A stretch of DNA of 64,000 nt, taken from positions 124,001-188,000 of the forward strand of contig NZ_JAIMIB010000008.1 in the NCBI RefSeq assembly GCF_019966515.1. Direction: 5' to 3'. A model generated the notes under the pieces. The model saw only the letters and a list, made by a program, of their open reading frames with translations, was not told where the DNA came from and searched no databases. Origin of the DNA: Roseovarius aestuarii. Lineage in GTDB: Bacteria; Pseudomonadota; Alphaproteobacteria; Rhodobacterales; Rhodobacteraceae. The position numbers were made by a program, and so were the translations under genes. How positions within the stretch are numbered: the stretch's first letter is position 1; each line of letters starts with the position of its first letter. Of this stretch, positions 26,615-36,773 are shown one piece after another.

Positions 26615-27533
26615 TTTCACCCTCCGCCGTTGTGTCGGTGGAGGTTTCAGGCGTCTCGGATGGATCGTTCCGAAGCGCCGGGGCGATCAGGTTGCCAGGG
26701 TCGGTGATAGATTCGTTACCGTAGTGGCGCAGGACGCGTAGAAATTTCAGGCGTTCATAGTCGGCGGCCAGCCGCACCCGCATGCGTCCGCCCGGGTCTT
26801 CCGCGACCTGACCGACAAGCAATCCGGCCGGAAACACACCCCCATCGCCCGACGACATGACCCTGTCGCCCGGCCTGACCTGATCGGCATCTTCGATGAA
26901 ATCAATCGGCGGGGCGGCAGTATTATCCCCAATCAGCAGTGCCTGTTGACCGGACGGCTGGATGGTAACGGGAACGCGGCTGGAGGTATCGGTCAGCAGG
27001 ATCACCCGCGCGGTATTGTTGCCAACACCTGAAATGCGCCCGATGAGCCCAAGACCATCCATCGCGGCCCATCCATCGACAATCCCGTCGCGCCCGCCGA
27101 CATTCAACAGCACCGACTGGCGAAACGGCGATCCACTGTCAGCCAGCACGACGCCGGTGACATAGGTCAGGCGCGGATCGAGCTGTACATTGTTCAAATC
27201 CAGCAAGCGCGCATTTTCCTGCTCTAGCTGTAGCGCGGCCTCTTTCCAGGCCTTCATCTGCTGCAATTCGCGCCGCAATTCCTGATTTTGCTGGTAGATG
27301 CGGCGATAGCTCTGAAAGTCACGCAGGATGTTTACAGTACCTGTCACCGGCGCCATGGCCCAGTCAAAGCTGGGTACGACCCGGTCAACCACCTGCGCGC
27401 GAAACCGTTCGACCCGGGGGCTGTCAATGCGCCACAGCAGGAAGAGCCCAAGCAGAAACAGCAGCAAGACCCCGAAAAGCAATCGCCTTAACGGGCCGGT
27501 GAATTCGCCGGATTGTTCTCGGTCACTCGCCAA
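26607..27533 (-). CDS. mreC: Rod-shape-determining protein MreC (TTG start)
   Basis: 308 residues. The start is TTG at 27533, supported by AAGGAG five bases upstream and by the absence of a suitable ATG. One membrane helix (about residues 17-35) is followed by a coiled coil (about 75-110, QELRRELQQMKAWKEAALQLEQEN) and the beta-rich periplasmic MreC domain, including VGGRDGIVDGWAAMDGLGLIG split at VGNNTARVILLTD. The C-terminal tail is acidic and Thr/Ser-rich. MreC links MreB filaments to PBP2. The mreB stop lies 31 bases upstream. Confidence 0.95.
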   Translation of the reverse strand: MASDREQSGEFTGPLRRLLFGVLLLFLLGLFLLWRIDSPRVERFRAQVVDRVVPSFDWAMAPVTGTVNILRDFQSYRRIYQQNQELRRELQQMKAWKEAALQLEQENARLLDLNNVQLDPRLTYVTGVVLADSGSPFRQSVLLNVGGRDGIVDGWAAMDGLGLIGRISGVGNNTARVILLTDTSSRVPVTIQPSGQQALLIGDNTAAPPIDFIEDADQVRPGDRVMSSGDGGVFPAGLLVGQVAEDPGGRMRVRLAADYERLKFLRVLRHYGNESITDPGNLIAPALRNDPSETPETSTDTTAEGENG

Positions 27534-27564
27534 TGGCTCTCCTTTTGTCTAAAAGGTGGTCGCC

Positions 27565-28913
<1,349 letters not shown>

Positions 28914-29120
28914 ATGATTGTCGGCATGGTATTCTGCTCTGTTTTATTTGGCGTCGTTTTTGGCATAATCACCTACGCGTCGGGTTCGACGCTTTTAATG
29001 GCCTTCGCAGCCTATGCCATTTCCGGCGCACTACTGTTGCTTGGGATGACCTTGCTTCAGACAATCCGGGTTATGGCGGCAGACGCACTGCACGAGCCGC
29101 AGCCAGACCGCTCAAGCTGA
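28914..29120 (+). CDS. Small two-helix membrane protein
   Basis: 68 residues from ATG 28914, with GGGAAG upstream; a TTG five codons earlier is less likely. Two hydrophobic segments (about residues 2-22 and 28-50) predict a small inner-membrane protein, followed by an acidic, Pro-containing tail. No recognised domain. It is divergent from mreB and sits opposite the coiled-coil/OmpA pair. It could be a genuine small membrane protein, but length alone makes this only moderately certain. Confidence 0.55.
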   Translation: MIVGMVFCSVLFGVVFGIITYASGSTLLMAFAAYAISGALLLLGMTLLQTIRVMAADALHEPQPDRSS

Positions 29121-29219
29121 TCGGTAAAGTGCGCGCTGATCGCCGGGTTTGAAATATGATAGCTCGACAGCAGCTCTGCTGAATGGCCCCTGGTGAATAC
29201 AAGCACCGACAGAACCGAT

Positions 29220-29558
29220 TTAAGCCTCAGGTTGACTTTGGCTCATGCGTTCAAGATGGCCGCGCAGGTCCTCAGCCTCTCGGCGGGCTTCGCGCAGCCC
29301 GTCCATAGTGGCGGATAGTTCGGCCTCGGTCTGGCTGAGCTGGTTGGTCAATTCCGCTTCACGCTGCTGCAAATAGGTGATGGCCTGATCGCGGGTTTCT
29401 TCTGCTTCGTGCAATTCCTGTGCCATTTTCTCCAATTCGCCCACGTCCGACCCGGCCACACGGATGAAGCGATGCACCAGCCAGTTGGCGAACCATCCCA
29501 GGCAAAACGCCACGAACAGCACGATGGCGGTGGCAATGATAAACTCAGTTCTGTTCAT
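29220..29558 (-). CDS. Membrane-anchored coiled-coil protein
   Basis: 112 residues from ATG 29558. One membrane helix (about residues 6-27, IIATAIVLFVAFCLGWFANWL) is followed by a long coiled coil from about residue 40 to 105, rich in Glu, Ala and Leu (GELEKMAQELHEAEETRD, LTNQLSQTEAELSATMDGLR). Its start overlaps the end of the OmpA-domain gene by 14 bases, so the two are translationally coupled and may work together at the envelope, perhaps in tethering. No catalytic motif is present. Confidence 0.75.
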   Translation of the reverse strand: MNRTEFIIATAIVLFVAFCLGWFANWLVHRFIRVAGSDVGELEKMAQELHEAEETRDQAITYLQQREAELTNQLSQTEAELSATMDGLREARREAEDLRGHLERMSQSQPEA

Positions 29559-31467
29559 CTGGCGTATCTTCCTGGTTCTGTTCGGCTGTGTTTGCCGGGT
29601 CTTCGACCTGAATTTGTTCTTCCAGGCTTTCAAGCCCCGTCTGTCTTTCCTTGATCGGCTCGGGGCGGATCAATTTGAATTCTATACGGCGGTTGGCTTC
29701 GCGGCCTTCCTCGCTGTCATTTTCGGCGATCGGCGCGCTTTCGCCATAGCCCTTGGCGGTCAGGGCCGATGTCAGCACGCGGCGTTCGCGCAAAGCGCTG
29801 AGCACTGCACGAGCGCGCGATTGGCTGAGTTGTTGGTTCATGACTTCGCGACCCTGACTATCGGTATGACCGCCGATTTCCATGCGAAGCTCGCCGCATT
29901 TCTTCAGGATTTCAGCAATGTCATCTATGATCACCACGCCATTTTCGTCGATCGTGGCTGAACCGGGTTCGAAATTGATCTTACGCTCGGTCAGGATGCT
30001 TGCAATCGTGGCTTCACACTCATCGGGTGTTGGAATGCTGGCAACCGGATCAAGTGCCTTTTGGTAGTTAACATCGATTGAAAACTCTTTCGCATCGCCC
30101 AGTTTGTCTGACAGGAACTGCGCGATGACGGCATTGGCACCCCTCTGACCGGTATTGCCAGAGATCTCGACAATTTCGGGCGTAACGGTGACCGCACCGT
30201 TTGACAGGTACGAAAGCGCTTCAAGACCAGTGAGGATACGTGTCGGCCAGTCCTGCGGCAGGCCGTTGGCGATCCGGGCGGTATTGTGCACGCTGTCCGA
30301 GGAGAAACGGGCCTTGGCAAAGCTGTTGACCGTGTCGCGGGTCGTCTCGCTACCCACTCTCCCGCGGATCTGGACCAGCCCTTCGGGCGACAGGGTGACG
30401 ACAAATTCGGGTGTAATTTCAGTGGTTTTTTCAGGCGCGGATGGCAGAACTGCATGCAGGGCGAACACCTCGGGCAGCGAGGTTTCGAGAGTGCCCACCA
30501 CATCGTCAAAGCGGTTTTCCACAATACCCTGCGCTGCCACCAGCGTAATGTCGGCATCGGAAAAGGTGACACTTCCACCACCAAGCTGACCGAGGGCGGC
30601 AATGGCCTGCGCTGCGGCCTTGCCCCATTGCGGCGACGGGACACCCAGACCGATGGTGCAGTCTGCATCGTAGCGCAGCCCGGCTTTGGCGGCGGCCATC
30701 AGAATCGCATCACGCGCCGCCTCGGTATCGGCCGAACAAGCATCGAATCGCGCCTGCCCATCCTGAATCAGGAACCTGAGTGTAAAGGGAGTGATAACCG
30801 GACGCGGCGCCGATATATCAATTGCCAGGCGAATGCCGTCAGGGATATTGCGCGCCAGATCAGCTTCGATCTTGTCCTTCTGCTCTGCCGTATCCGCCAT
30901 CGCCGTAATTTCAATACGCTCTGCGGCGACGGAAATTTTGGTGCGCGGTAGTTTTTTGATCGTGCGCACCGCATAGTCCAGGGCATGATCCCAAGTGTCA
31001 GCGGCCGGATAATCTGCGGTTTCCAGCAAATCTATCACCTCTGAGCCATCGGCTGCATCGATCACGTCTTCCAGCAGTTGTTCGCGGTCGGTCGAAGCTG
31101 GAATAAGACCAATCAAGGAAAGGCCGCTGTCGTTACGCAGGATTTCAATCGAAAAATCAGGTGGTGCAATGTCGGCACTATCGGCCACATCCATCTGGTC
31201 AATAACGCGTGCTGCATCAACAATCGTACCGGCAACGGACAATGCCTTGAACCGGAGTGCTTCGGTTGGTGCGGTGCCGCCCAGAAACACCTGCAATCCA
31301 TCGGCATCGACCTCGGACCAGATCAGGCCCTCCCGGTCCAACTCATCGCGCACGTCGTTGCGCGAGACGTCTTCGATGATGCGGACGGAAAAGCTTGCTG
31401 CGATCAGGCAGAGAATCGCCGCGACGATAAAGCTGGCGGTAACCGCAAAGATGGCAGACAGGCGCAT
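29545..31467 (-). CDS. Long OmpA-domain protein with repeated BON-like segments
   Basis: 640 residues. An N-terminal hydrophobic segment (about residues 5-30) is a signal anchor. The central 450 residues are alpha/beta segments recurring at about 80-150-residue spacing (for example WSEVDADGLQVFLGG, TKISVAAERIEITAMA, VTLSPEGLVQIRGRVGS), reminiscent of BON lipid-binding domains. Residues about 500-605 are an OmpA C-terminal domain (INFEPGSATIDENG, IGGHTDSQG, EGREANRRIEFKLI). The tail is acidic. It probably spans the periplasm and grips peptidoglycan. The downstream overlapping gene encodes an anchored coiled coil. Confidence 0.82.
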   Translation of the reverse strand: MRLSAIFAVTASFIVAAILCLIAASFSVRIIEDVSRNDVRDELDREGLIWSEVDADGLQVFLGGTAPTEALRFKALSVAGTIVDAARVIDQMDVADSADIAPPDFSIEILRNDSGLSLIGLIPASTDREQLLEDVIDAADGSEVIDLLETADYPAADTWDHALDYAVRTIKKLPRTKISVAAERIEITAMADTAEQKDKIEADLARNIPDGIRLAIDISAPRPVITPFTLRFLIQDGQARFDACSADTEAARDAILMAAAKAGLRYDADCTIGLGVPSPQWGKAAAQAIAALGQLGGGSVTFSDADITLVAAQGIVENRFDDVVGTLETSLPEVFALHAVLPSAPEKTTEITPEFVVTLSPEGLVQIRGRVGSETTRDTVNSFAKARFSSDSVHNTARIANGLPQDWPTRILTGLEALSYLSNGAVTVTPEIVEISGNTGQRGANAVIAQFLSDKLGDAKEFSIDVNYQKALDPVASIPTPDECEATIASILTERKINFEPGSATIDENGVVIIDDIAEILKKCGELRMEIGGHTDSQGREVMNQQLSQSRARAVLSALRERRVLTSALTAKGYGESAPIAENDSEEGREANRRIEFKLIRPEPIKERQTGLESLEEQIQVEDPANTAEQNQEDTPDEQN

Positions 31468-31528
31468 GACAAGGCCGGTAACTAGTTGTTCCTCTGACGT
31501 GTTTAGGGCCCTGCGCCCCCGAGTTCAA

Positions 31529-32494
31529 TCAAAGGAAAAGGGCAGCGGCGAAAAACGGCAGGGGCAGCAGTCCGGCATCACGATTTGACCGGAAGAGTTT
31601 CAGCAGACCTGCCGGATCGTCGATATCCAGATGCCTGAGCTGCCATTGCAGGTGCCAGCCGAGCGCCCAGGGCCCGCAGATTGCTACCAGCACAGCAGCG
31701 AAATGCCCGTCGAGTGTTGTCAGCATCACCGCCAGCGCCATCAGCGTCACCGTCAGCACCAAAAACCAGCGCAACCACCTCGGAGAGTTCGACCCGAACA
31801 GGCGCGCGGTGGATTTCACCCCGATCAGAGCGTCATCATCGGCGTCCTGATGGGCATAAATCGTGTCGTAAAACAGCGTCCAGGCGATACCGGCCAGATA
31901 GAGGATCACCGCAGGCCAGTGCAATGCGCCGGTATGAGCTGTCCATGCCAGAAGCGCGCCCCAATTGAATGCAATGCCCAGAAACGCCTGTGGCCACCAG
32001 GTAAAGCGTTTGGCAAAGGGGTAGATCGCCACCGGCAAGAGCGACAACACACCCAGTCCGATCGCGGCAATGTTGAAGCTCAGCAGGATGGCGAAGGCGA
32101 TCAGCGCCTGCGCGGCCAGCCAGATCAGCGCGCCACGGACGCTGACCTGCCCGGATGGAATAGGCCGTGAGGCGGTACGCGCGACGGATCCATCGATATG
32201 CCGGTCGGTGATATCGTTCCAGGTACAGCCTGCACCGCGCATCAGGAACGCGCCGATTGCGCAACCGGCAAAGATCCACAGATCATGGGCGCTGGCGCGT
32301 CCGTCATAAAGCATCGCCAGTAACAACCCCCACCAACAAGGAAGCAGCAACAGCCATGTACCAATAGGACGATCGGCGCGGGAAAGCCTCAAATACGGGC
32401 GCGTCGCGGGAGGTGCCAATCGGTCAACCCAGTTGCCGCGATAGGCATCGGCGACCTGGCCCGCTGCCTCTGGCGTCTTGTCAGTCTCGGTCAT
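31529..32494 (-). CDS. ubiA: 4-hydroxybenzoate polyprenyltransferase UbiA
   Basis: 321 residues from ATG 32494; a TTG eight codons upstream is less likely. UbiA prenylates 4-hydroxybenzoate in the inner membrane, an early step of ubiquinone synthesis. The first Asp-rich motif is NDITDRHID (about residue 100), the second YDTIYAHQDADDD (about residue 215), both for Mg2+-diphosphate binding. About eight to nine membrane helices are visible. It is divergent from rsmE with only 11 bases between the start codons, so their promoters must overlap each other's genes. Confidence 0.94.
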   Translation of the reverse strand: MTETDKTPEAAGQVADAYRGNWVDRLAPPATRPYLRLSRADRPIGTWLLLLPCWWGLLLAMLYDGRASAHDLWIFAGCAIGAFLMRGAGCTWNDITDRHIDGSVARTASRPIPSGQVSVRGALIWLAAQALIAFAILLSFNIAAIGLGVLSLLPVAIYPFAKRFTWWPQAFLGIAFNWGALLAWTAHTGALHWPAVILYLAGIAWTLFYDTIYAHQDADDDALIGVKSTARLFGSNSPRWLRWFLVLTVTLMALAVMLTTLDGHFAAVLVAICGPWALGWHLQWQLRHLDIDDPAGLLKLFRSNRDAGLLPLPFFAAALFL

Positions 32495-32505
32495 ATGTTG
32501 GCCCC

Positions 32506-33231
32506 ATGACGTCGGCAAAGATCAGGCTTTATGTAGAGCACCCTCTGGGGCAAGGGCAATCGGTTCCTCTGAACCGCGATCAGGCGCATTATCTTTTCGG
32601 GGTGATGCGGCGTTCGGTGGGGGACCTTGTTGCGCTCTTTAACGGAAAGGACGGCGAATGGCAGGCCGATATCACCGAGGCCGGGAAACGCGGCGGCGTT
32701 TTGGCGGTCAAGACCCAGTCGAAAGCGCTTCAGATGCCACCCGATCTGTGGCTGATCTTTGCGCCGATCAAAAAGGCCCGCACTGATTTTATCGTTGAAA
32801 AAGCCGCCGAGATGGGCGCGCGGCGCATCTGTCCGGTCCAGACTGATTTCACCAATGCCGACCGTATCCGGCAAGACCGTCTGCAGGCCCACGCGGTTGA
32901 GGCCGCCGAGCAATGTGGCGGCACGTTTGTGCCTGAGGTGTGCGAACTGCAAAAGCTCAGCCGTGTACTGGAAGAATGGCCCGAAGATCGCCAGTTGATG
33001 TTCTGTGACGAGGCTCTGGTCGGTGCCGCCAAGACGTTGCGCATGGCAGGTGGAGAGAAATGGGCCATTCTGATCGGTCCCGAGGGTGGGTTTTCGCAAG
33101 CCGAACGTGCGCGTTTGGGCGATGCGGCTTACGCTCACTCAGTCAGCCTTGGTCCCCGCATCCTGCGCGCCGATACTGCGGCGGTCGCGGCGCTGACGGT
33201 TTGGCAGCAGGCATTGGGAGACTGGACATGA
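32506..33231 (+). CDS. rsmE: 16S rRNA (uracil1498-N3)-methyltransferase RsmE
   Basis: 241 residues from ATG 32506. RsmE uses SAM to methylate N3 of U1498 in 16S rRNA. It is a SPOUT-fold enzyme: a PUA-like N-terminal domain (about 1-70) precedes the knot, shown by ILIGPEGGFSQAE and LGPRILRADTAAVAAL near the C-terminus. Its stop overlaps the start of the next gene (ATGA), coupling it to a small membrane protein. It is divergent from ubiA. Confidence 0.95.
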   Translation: MTSAKIRLYVEHPLGQGQSVPLNRDQAHYLFGVMRRSVGDLVALFNGKDGEWQADITEAGKRGGVLAVKTQSKALQMPPDLWLIFAPIKKARTDFIVEKAAEMGARRICPVQTDFTNADRIRQDRLQAHAVEAAEQCGGTFVPEVCELQKLSRVLEEWPEDRQLMFCDEALVGAAKTLRMAGGEKWAILIGPEGGFSQAERARLGDAAYAHSVSLGPRILRADTAAVAALTVWQQALGDWT

Positions 33232-33746
33232 ATTTTATTCGCCCCGAAGCGCGCCGCGCGATCTGGCAGTGGCGCGAGGTGCTGGTGGCGATCGCGGTTC
33301 TTGTCGTGGGGGCCTATTGGGCGATTAGCACAGGTGAACTACTGCGCTGGCTGGGATATGTGGTGTTGGCCGTGGGCATATTTTTATTGCTTTCGGGGGT
33401 GCAGCGCGGTCGGTTCCGCGGCAATCAGGGCGGCCCTGGCGTTGTGCAGGTGGATGAGGGGGCTGTTGCCTATTTCGGTCCGCTCAATGGCGGCGTGGTA
33501 GCCCTGCGCGAGATGAACAGCCTGACCCTCGATCCGACGGGAACCCCGGCGCACTGGGTGCTCAGCCAGGCTGGCCAGGCCGATCTGTATATACCGCTCA
33601 ACGCCGCGGGTGCCGAAGCGCTGTTCGACGCCTTCGCTAGCCTGCCAGGCATCAGAACCGAATTCATGCTGGCCGAGATGGGGCGCAGTTCTGCCCGCCC
33701 GATCATAATCTGGGAACGGGTCCCCGATCTTTCAAAACTGCATTGA
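33228..33746 (+). CDS. Membrane protein of unknown function downstream of rsmE
   Basis: 172 residues from ATG 33228, overlapping the rsmE stop by 4 bases. Two membrane helices (about residues 17-35 and 40-60) are followed by a soluble beta-rich domain of about 100 residues (VVQVDEGAVAYFGPLNGGVV, LREMNSLTLDPTG, QADLYIPLNAAGAEALFDAF). The C-terminal domain looks like a small PH-like or strand-rich fold, but I cannot assign it. The coupling to rsmE suggests conserved co-expression without telling the function. Confidence 0.75.
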   Translation: MNFIRPEARRAIWQWREVLVAIAVLVVGAYWAISTGELLRWLGYVVLAVGIFLLLSGVQRGRFRGNQGGPGVVQVDEGAVAYFGPLNGGVVALREMNSLTLDPTGTPAHWVLSQAGQADLYIPLNAAGAEALFDAFASLPGIRTEFMLAEMGRSSARPIIIWERVPDLSKLH

Positions 33747-33772
33747 TGCATTAGTGGTTGGGAAACTCGATC

Positions 33773-34303
33773 TTATTGCGCGCTCAGCCGCCCTTCGCGC
33801 GGGTTCCCGGCCCAACGGGTGACCGCGTCCAGATAGTTCTTGCGCTTTTGTTTCTGTGATGAAACTCCCCATCCGGTTTCAACGTCTTTGCGGGCCTGCG
33901 CGACCTCCTGGCGTAAAATATCGCTGCGTGCCTGCAGCCGCGAGACTTTCATCAACTTGCCTAACAGGGCATTGGTTCGGGGCAGGTTGGAATAGCCCAT
34001 CCTGAACAGTTCCACCGACATTTCAGGTGAAAAGCCTTCCACATTATAGTTTAAATTTTGACTGTACTCGAAATGCTTGCTGCGCGAACCCCGCATGAAT
34101 TGCGCCTGAGTAATGCTCGATGTACGTGCGGCATTTTTGCGTTTGGCCCGCCGCTGCTGCTCTTCCCGGTCTTGGCGCGCATCACCGCCGCCGCCACGCG
34201 CCACGGCCAACTTACTGGTGCCGATAACAGTTGCTAAAGCTGTGAATAGGCCGACGGAAAATTGCCGACGGGAGTGGTCGGTTGGGGCGGCTTCTTTGCG
34301 CAA
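33773..34303 (-). CDS. Tat-signal hypothetical protein (TTG start)
   Basis: 176 residues from TTG 34303, preceded by AAGGAG eight bases upstream; a longer reading in the same frame lacks such a site. The N-terminus MRKEAAPTDHSRRQFSVGLF carries a twin-arginine motif (Ser11-Arg12-Arg13-Gln14-Phe15) before a hydrophobic stretch, so the protein is likely exported folded through Tat. The mature part is basic and Gln/Arg-rich (RQDREEQQRRAKRK), then helical, with no recognised catalytic motif. It is divergent from gshA. Function unknown. Confidence 0.65.
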   Translation of the reverse strand: MRKEAAPTDHSRRQFSVGLFTALATVIGTSKLAVARGGGGDARQDREEQQRRAKRKNAARTSSITQAQFMRGSRSKHFEYSQNLNYNVEGFSPEMSVELFRMGYSNLPRTNALLGKLMKVSRLQARSDILRQEVAQARKDVETGWGVSSQKQKRKNYLDAVTRWAGNPREGRLSAQ

Positions 34304-34461
34304 CAGGCTTACTCCTTTTTTGAACGAAATAGCGTAGAGGTTGTGTACAGCTACAGAACAAGCATCAAATTTCTGTGTCTTTGTGCAGGCAATCGCCGCT
34401 TGACACCCCGAACCAGTCGTTTCACCACTGGCGCCCGAAACCACATGCAGGAGCGTCCACC

Positions 34462-35832
34462 ATGTCCATTCCTCAATCCGGCGGCGGACCGATAGAGCAC
34501 CATGAACAATTGGCCGGATATCTGGAAAGCGGCTGCAAGCCCGAGGATGAGTGGCGCATCGGCACCGAGCACGAGAAATTCGGCTATTGTCGTGATACGC
34601 TCAAGCCCATCCCCTATGATGGCGAGCGCAGCGTTCTGGCCGTGTTGGAGGGGCTGCGTGATCTGCATGGCTGGGCCCCGCTGGAAGAGGGCGGCAAGCT
34701 TATCGGGCTGGAAAAGGATGGGGCCAATGTCTCGCTTGAGCCGGGCGGACAGCTGGAACTGTCGGGCGCTCCGGTAGAGACCATTCACGAAACCTGCGAC
34801 GAGGTGAACGCGCATCTGCGCGACGTGAAGGACATCGCCGATAAGGTCGGTGTCGGCTTCATCGGTCTGGGCGCGGCGCCGCAATGGTCGCATGAGGAAA
34901 TGCCGATGATGCCCAAGGGCCGCTACAAGCTGATGGATGCCTATATGCAGAAGGTTGGCACCATGGGCCGGTCAATGATGCGCCGGACCTGCACGGTGCA
35001 GGTCAATCTGGACTTCGCGTCCGAGGCCGACATGGTGCAGAAGCTGCGTGTGGCGCTGGCCCTGCAACCAGTGGCGACTGCACTATTCGCGAATTCGCCG
35101 TTTTTTGACGGCAAGCCCAATGGCCACAAGAGTTGGCGCAGCCGTGTCTGGCGCGATCTGGATGCGGACCGGACGGGCATGCTGCCCTTCGTTTTCGAGG
35201 AAGGTTTCGGGTTCGAGCAATACGCGGATTATGCCCTTGATGTACCGATGTATTTTGTCTACCGCGATGGCCGGTATGTCGATGCGTTGGGCATGTCATT
35301 CCGTGATTTCCTGAAGGGTGAATTGCCTGCACTGCCCGGTGAAAAACCGACCCTGAGCGATTGGGCCGATCACCTGACAACGACCTTCCCCGAAGCCCGC
35401 ATTAAGAAGTTCATGGAGATGCGCGGCGCCGATGGTGGCCCTTGGCGCAGGCTTTGCGCGCTACCGGCCTTCTGGGTCGGGCTGATGTATGATCAATCCT
35501 CGCTCGATGCGGCATGGGACCTGTGCAAGGACTGGGACACCGAGACCCGCGAGGCCCTGCGCGTGGCCGCCAGTGAAAACGCTTTGCAGGCGCAGGTGGG
35601 CAAGATCAACATGCACGATCTGGCGCGCGAAGCCGTCGCGATCTCAGAGGCCGGGCTGAAGGCACGGGCACGCAGCGGCGCAGGTGGGCTGGTGCCGGAC
35701 GAGACACATTTTCTCAATGCGCTCAAGGAAAGCGTGGAGAGCGGAAAGGTCCCTGCGGATGAGTTGCTTGATCACTACAATGGCGACTGGAACGGTGATC
35801 TGGATCGGATTTATGCCGAATACAGCTATTGA
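34462..35832 (+). CDS. gshA: Glutamate-cysteine ligase, plant/alphaproteobacterial type
   Basis: 456 residues from ATG 34462 with a GCAGGAG site upstream. The enzyme joins glutamate and cysteine with ATP, the first step of glutathione synthesis. The sequence fits the GCS2-type family of plants and alphaproteobacteria: EWRIGTEHEKFGY near residue 30, GGQLELSGAP, RRTCTVQVNLDF, and the conserved KSWRSRVWRDLD/RTGMLPF region. It is a single gene; gshB is not in the window. A low-GC gene follows 66 bases downstream. Confidence 0.94.
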   Translation: MSIPQSGGGPIEHHEQLAGYLESGCKPEDEWRIGTEHEKFGYCRDTLKPIPYDGERSVLAVLEGLRDLHGWAPLEEGGKLIGLEKDGANVSLEPGGQLELSGAPVETIHETCDEVNAHLRDVKDIADKVGVGFIGLGAAPQWSHEEMPMMPKGRYKLMDAYMQKVGTMGRSMMRRTCTVQVNLDFASEADMVQKLRVALALQPVATALFANSPFFDGKPNGHKSWRSRVWRDLDADRTGMLPFVFEEGFGFEQYADYALDVPMYFVYRDGRYVDALGMSFRDFLKGELPALPGEKPTLSDWADHLTTTFPEARIKKFMEMRGADGGPWRRLCALPAFWVGLMYDQSSLDAAWDLCKDWDTETREALRVAASENALQAQVGKINMHDLAREAVAISEAGLKARARSGAGGLVPDETHFLNALKESVESGKVPADELLDHYNGDWNGDLDRIYAEYSY

Positions 35833-35855
35833 TTGAAATGATCGCTTTGTGGACG

Positions 35856-35866
35856 AAGCGGACGTT
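35856..35866 (+). repeat. AAGCGGAC-type motif, left of the DUF4304 gene
   Basis: AAGCGGACGTT occurs 32 bases before the low-GC DUF4304 gene. An inverted copy (AAGCGGACAGT on the reverse strand) is at 36396-36406 just after that gene, and a third copy (AAGCGGACATT) is at 60019-60029 beside another accessory gene. The motif is short, so this is suggestive only. Confidence 0.35.
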
Positions 35867-35898
35867 GAGCATTTGACATAAGGTGCTAACGTAGAAAA

Positions 35899-36372
35899 AT
35901 GTTTGGTAAACTCCTTAGGCCTCTTCGAAAAACAGTGTATAACTCCAAGCGGAAAACGATGGAAGCTGCGCTCAAGGAGCGGTGTGTTCCGGTGTTGCGA
36001 GAACAAGGGTTTAAGGGCTCGTTTCCAAATTTCTATAGAGAAAGCGATAAGTTTATAGCTCTAGTTAACTTCCAATATTATAGTGCAGGTGGCAGCTTTT
36101 GCGTGAACCTTGGGTATGCTGATCCTGAGCGAAAGAATGTCTTCTTTGAACCCCAAGCGAAGACAAATAGGCTGAGAGTCAGTGCAACCAAAGACCAACG
36201 AAGATTAGGTGCACTAGATGGCGGAGATCGGTGGTTTAGCTTTGGCAAGACAAGCTATGGCGAGTATCGAGGAACGCCATCAGGAGTAGCAGAAATAGCC
36301 GACACATGTACTCAGTTGCTGCTATCTGAAGCAAAAAATTGGTGGCAAGAAAAGCAAGGGCTATATCAGTAG
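35899..36372 (+). CDS. DUF4304-like hypothetical protein, low GC
   Basis: 157 residues. The order of features (a basic N-terminal helix, LREQGFKGSFPNFYRES, IALVNFQYYSAGGSFCVNLGY) fits DUF4304-type proteins, a family of unknown function often found in accessory regions and near polymorphic-toxin immunity genes. Codon use is visibly AT-richer than the flanking gshA and DEAD-helicase genes, consistent with recent acquisition. It is flanked by inverted AAGCGGAC motifs. There is no clear ribosome-binding site. No toxin gene adjoins, so an immunity role is not supported here. Confidence 0.65.
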   Translation: MFGKLLRPLRKTVYNSKRKTMEAALKERCVPVLREQGFKGSFPNFYRESDKFIALVNFQYYSAGGSFCVNLGYADPERKNVFFEPQAKTNRLRVSATKDQRRLGALDGGDRWFSFGKTSYGEYRGTPSGVAEIADTCTQLLLSEAKNWWQEKQGLYQ

Positions 36373-36773
36373 TAGGCTCGGCATCTATCGTCTGCACTGT
36401 CCGCTTTGGGCTCGTAGCAGAATTTAGTCGTATCTTCGCTCATCCAGCCATCGCGCATACATTCTGCGAATATCTGCTTTTGTGTGCAGATGACAGAGGC
36501 TATGTTGCACATTCGGTTGGAGAACGGCCCACTTACCCAAATTGGTCAACGTCGTCGTCAGGTGGGCGGGGTCCATGTATTTAGGACAGCAACAAATTTG
36601 CATGACACGTCGTAGCCGTCTGAGAGAAATAGGGTGACTTTAGGCGCGACAGGAAAACCTTGCCTATACAAATTGCGCTTCACCCGATAGTGCACTGTCT
36701 TTAACCTTGGATGACGCGTCGCTTGTGATTCCGTACGGCCCATATCACCTGCCCAATACAAAGAACCTCCGCC
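36373..36773. other. Gene-free 400-base stretch before the DEAD-box helicase
   Basis: No open frame here looks coding. Near the left end (36396-36406) is an inverted AAGCGGAC-type motif. The right part is presumably the promoter and 5' leader of the helicase gene. Composition is lower in GC than its flanks, so part of it may belong to the insertion that carries the DUF4304 gene. Confidence 0.5.

Noticed and set aside
36373-36773. RNA gene or integration site in the gap before the DEAD-box helicase
   Set aside because: No tRNA-like cloverleaf, integrase or direct-repeat attachment pair was found; only a short inverted motif and probable leader sequence are visible.
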